Under the pieces are notes generated by a model. It was not told the DNA's origin and ran no database searches. It saw only the letters and a program-made list of their open reading frames with translations. From Onchidella celtica (taxonomy: Eukaryota; Mollusca; Gastropoda; Systellommatophora; Onchidiidae), in contig OZ007581.1 of the NCBI GenBank assembly GCA_963931925.1, positions 29,726,198-29,790,197 of the forward strand: a stretch of DNA of 64,000 nt. The letters run 5' to 3'. A program made the translations under genes and the position numbers. Within the stretch, counting starts at the first letter, position 1. Each line of letters begins with the position of its first letter. Positions 61,468 to 64,000 of this stretch are shown one piece after another.

Positions 61468-62973
61468 TCACTCTACAGATCCGCCAAAAGTAATACAAGT
61501 TACATCCTTATCCAAAAATTGTGTTGGACGGACTAGTGACTGTCGAACGCCGATAGTCGTGCATCCGGAGTCACGTAGAACGGAAGCGCGAATCGCGTTC
61601 ACGCGGCCCTGGTAAAATGTTAATTCACCCAGTTCATGTAGGGCCGACATGACTGGAATAGCTTTTGATTGCGATGAAGATTTATTAGTATAACCAACAT
61701 CTGTATAGGGTGTAGATTGTACAGAGCAGGCATTTGCCGCTTCCATTTTCACGTTACAAAATTTTTGTATGTGGCCTACCCTATTACACCTAAAACACAT
61801 AATACGATGAGGATCGTTTCCACGATAAGGAAGACTCTGCGGTCTATCATAATCATGATTATTATCAAAATGCACTCGTCGCGGCGGTCCCTGAGGCCGG
61901 TTATATTGTTGGCCTGGATAGTTGCCACGATAATATGGGCGAGGCTCGTAAAAAGAATAGCTCTGGTATCCTCGACGCGGGGATAAATTACTTCGATTCG
62001 GAAAATCCCTCTGTCTAAAAAAAGGCGGCTCTGATTGAGAGCGCGGATTTGGGGCCTGACGACGAGTCGGTCTTGAACGATCGTGTCTGGTTGGCGCTCC
62101 TTTGCCCACGTTGGCATAACACGGTGCTGTAGTTGAAGGCTTTGCCAAAGGACGATTTGGGTGGGCGGACGCATAACGTTCCGCGCACGATGTGATTTCT
62201 TCAGAGGATGTCGGTGCCCTCTCCTTAAAGTGGGCAACCAAATCGGAATGACATGCCGTATAGATTTGGTCTTTTAAGACCAAATCATAAAGTTGGAAAT
62301 AATTTCCGGTAGTCACGTTCGCGAGTTCGATCCAGCGATCTAAGTAATGTTTCAGCCGATTCACATAAGTTGAGAAATTTTCAGATGGCTCAGGTTTACA
62401 TGCGCGAAATCTCTGATGAAAACCATCTTCGGTATGCTGGAATCGCTTAAGCAGTGCTGTTTTAAGCTTGTTATAGTCGTTGGCATCCTCCACTTTGAGG
62501 CTATGAAATACTTCTAGAGCCTTACCTGTTAGTAAATTAGACAGGCATGAACTGTACATCGCCTGCTGCCATCCGACGCATTTAGCGTGTAGCTCGAACC
62601 GATGCAAATATGCGTCGATCCGGTCGAGTTTTTCATTAAACGTCGGAAGCTTCGGTTTTGTAGCATATGTATTGCTGGCAGCAGTGGGGGCTATAAGCGA
62701 TTCTCGCTCTAATTTCTTGATTGCGAGTTCATGCTCCCTTTTTTCTCTCTCTACAGCCTCTTTTTCTCTTTCTCTTTCTCTTTCCTTTTCTCTCTCTCTT
62801 TCTTTTTCTCTTTCTCTTTCTCTTTCTTTCTCTCTTTCTTCTTTTTCTCTTGCTGCTAACCGATCCTCACGGTCTCGGTCCTGCTGTACTTGTCGTTCGC
62901 ACCACGAGGCGCGTTCTTCTTCTGGTATACCCAGAGCCTTGGCAGAGTCAATGTATTTAAGAAACTCGGCCAT
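61468..62973 (-). pseudogene. gag: Gypsy gag and protease, stopped by TGA
   Basis: The start is taken at MAEFLKYIDSAK (62973), the family-typical N-terminus; the frame is open 35 codons further up. An N-terminal charged coiled coil of EKERER-type repeats (encoded by the CTCTTT-rich tract near 62755-62845) is followed by a capsid-like region (KLPTFNEKLDRIDAYLHRFE ... WIELANVTTGNY), an Arg/Pro/Tyr-rich stretch, and a zinc knuckle CFRCNRVGHIQKFC (C-x2-C-x4-H-x4-C). A retropepsin start with the active site DSG (in VLRDSGCTTIG) follows, about 30 residues before the TGA at 61470-61468. The rest of the protease continues in frame below that stop. Confidence 0.88.
62755..62850. repeat. CTCTTT-rich tract coding the gag coiled coil
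   Basis: About 95 bases of TCTCTTTCTCTTTC-type hexamers on the plus strand. On the coding strand they give a run of Glu, Lys and Arg. Length variation among copies would be expected. Confidence 0.9.
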
Positions 62974-63117
62974 AATGTGTATTAATTTATAGATTCGTAT
63001 AGAATCAAAACACTGGCACGCTAGTGTGTGCACAATTAGTAAGTATTTACCTACTGTTACGGTATATCGCGGTATCAATTATATTATCTCTAACAGTTAC
63101 TCTCTCTCAATATTAAT

Positions 63118-63550
63118 CCAGTGTCCTATGTTAGCACTGCTTCGCGAAAAGAACGTTCTATCTCTCTCTGTAAATTGCAGGCAGTGTCACTTGCACTGCA
63201 AAAATTTTATCTCTCTCTCTCTGAATATGAATACTAGTAAGGCAGTGCCGTCTATCCGTTGCTCCCACTGCAATAAAATATATATGTATCGCCTTCAATG
63301 CGACAAATCAGTGTCTTGAGTGATCACTCTCAAAATTTATGTCTCTCTCAACGCGACGAACCAGTGTCCTCTGTTATCACTGTCAAAAATGTATCGCTTT
63401 CTCAATGCGACGAATCAAAAATATATCTCTCTCTCAACGCGACAAATTTGAAATATCTCTCTCTTCTTAAAACGCGCACACGCAGTGTCCTCTGTTACCA
63501 CTGCAAAAACTCTCAAAACGCGAACACGCAGTGTCCTCTGTTACCACTGC
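63118..63550 (-). repeat. array of hairpin-forming repeats in the Gypsy 5' leader
   Basis: Seven variably spaced units contain CAGTG, a spacer, then CACTG or a close variant: 63118-63140, 63181-63199, 63242-63271, 63309-63330, 63361-63384, 63482-63503 and 63528-63550. The best are GCAGTGTCCTCTGTTACC followed by ACTGC, a six-base stem with an 11-base loop, repeated almost exactly twice at 46-base spacing. TCTCTCTC and AACGCGACGAA words alternate with them. It lies just upstream of gag, where packaging or translation signals are usual. Confidence 0.7.
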
Positions 63551-64000
63551 AAAATTATTCTCTCTATATTCGACGTGAAATTAGCACGTGACCAAAAATT
63601 TATTATCTCTCTCTCTCTCACATATCAATACCAGATTACAATTCAACGTGGTTTTAGCACGTGAAACACCTCAGGCATATATTGTAAACATAGCAATGTT
63701 AGTATACTAGTTTAAAGTTTATAAGGAAGGAAAAAAGAAATACACTAAACAGGACGCTAGACTCACAAGAAAGACGAACGATAACAGACCCTACAAGTCC
63801 TAACTTATGTTACAGAAAGTTTAAGAAAAAGACAGGAGAGACATCTTCCTAAAGAAATGTGAGGAAGCAAGAGAAACGCCACAATCTATACGAATAATGG
63901 ATCCCTAATAGAACTATTCACAGTGAAGCAAATCCCCCCGAGTTATCAATAGCCACCAAGGCACTCCAATATCCTTCGTAATGGCAAAGAAGATATGCTA
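63551..64000. other. retroelement leader or 5' LTR, unresolved
   Basis: No gene. Two ACGTG.(A/T)TTTAGCACGTGA-like words (63571 and 63646) continue the repetitive leader character to about 63665. Beyond that the sequence is purine-rich and unassigned. No primer-binding site or LTR edge could be recognised; the 5' LTR may begin here or past the window. Confidence 0.35.

Larger units (their letters stand above)
58471..63078 (-). mobile_element. Ty3/Gypsy-class LTR retrotransposon, gag-PR-IN-RT-RH order
   Basis: One minus-strand frame from the probable gag start (62973) to the pol stop (58471) encodes Gag with a zinc knuckle, protease, integrase, reverse transcriptase and RNase H. It is interrupted only by two in-frame TGA codons (61470-61468 and 61275-61273). 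Standard Gypsy elements place integrase last; here it precedes RT, the arrangement described for gmr1-type elements. There is no envelope frame. The 5' leader extends above 63078; LTRs and target duplication were not identified. It lies antisense to, and apparently within, the SIDT gene. Confidence 0.9.

Noticed and set aside
62672..62992. Plus-strand Ser/Leu/Phe-rich open frame
   Set aside because: Antisense shadow of the gag coiled-coil tract.
63118..63550. CRISPR-like repeat array
   Set aside because: Eukaryotic context; spacing is irregular, repeats are degenerate, and it is the leader of a retrotransposon.

Overview
This is eukaryotic, animal genomic DNA. Genes are split by GT-AG introns, AT-rich non-coding DNA dominates, and coding is sparse. 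The gene content (Golgi pH regulator, a SID1-type transmembrane protein, a galectin domain, a PAN/apple-like secreted protein) and the retroelements fit a lophotrochozoan invertebrate, plausibly a gastropod mollusc. That placement is inference; nothing in the window fixes the species.

Layout. (1) From 238 to 11991, + strand, lies a nearly complete Golgi pH regulator gene (GPR89/GPHR). Thirteen exons are visible, only the first coding exon is off the left edge, and a poly(A) signal sits at 12247. (2) From 12 to 17 kb is gene-poor DNA with a TTAA-flanked MITE and small duplications. (3) From 17.2 to 20.4 kb are two truncated non-LTR retrotransposon fragments around two minus-strand exons of a galectin domain, with a tandem repeat and a MITE just upstream of those exons. 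(4) From 20.4 to 26 kb no gene is recognisable; there are repeats, a Helitron-like 3' end and a tRNA-headed SINE. A minus-strand exon for a secreted, cysteine-rich PAN/apple-like protein follows at 26.1-26.5 kb. It could be the 5' part of the galectin gene, but this is unproven. (5) From 30473 to 56254, + strand, are the first 14 exons (583 codons plus 2 nt) of a SID1 transmembrane family (SIDT) gene. Its introns carry TTAA elements, a Helitron, a hAT-like MITE, two minisatellites and a second SINE. (6) From about 58.4 to 63.6 kb, antisense to SIDT and probably in its next intron, is a Ty3/Gypsy-class LTR retrotransposon. Its pol order is protease, integrase, reverse transcriptase, RNase H, so integrase comes before RT as in gmr1-type elements. 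One frame is interrupted by two UGA codons. No LTRs could be delimited.

The cellular genes do not form a pathway. GPHR supports Golgi acidification, SIDT proteins act in dsRNA or lipid handling at membranes, and the lectin/PAN exons suggest a secreted recognition protein. The most distinctive content is mobile: well-delimited TTAA (piggyBac-like) and 8-bp-duplication (hAT-like) elements, a Helitron, SINEs, LINE fragments and the integrase-first Gypsy element.
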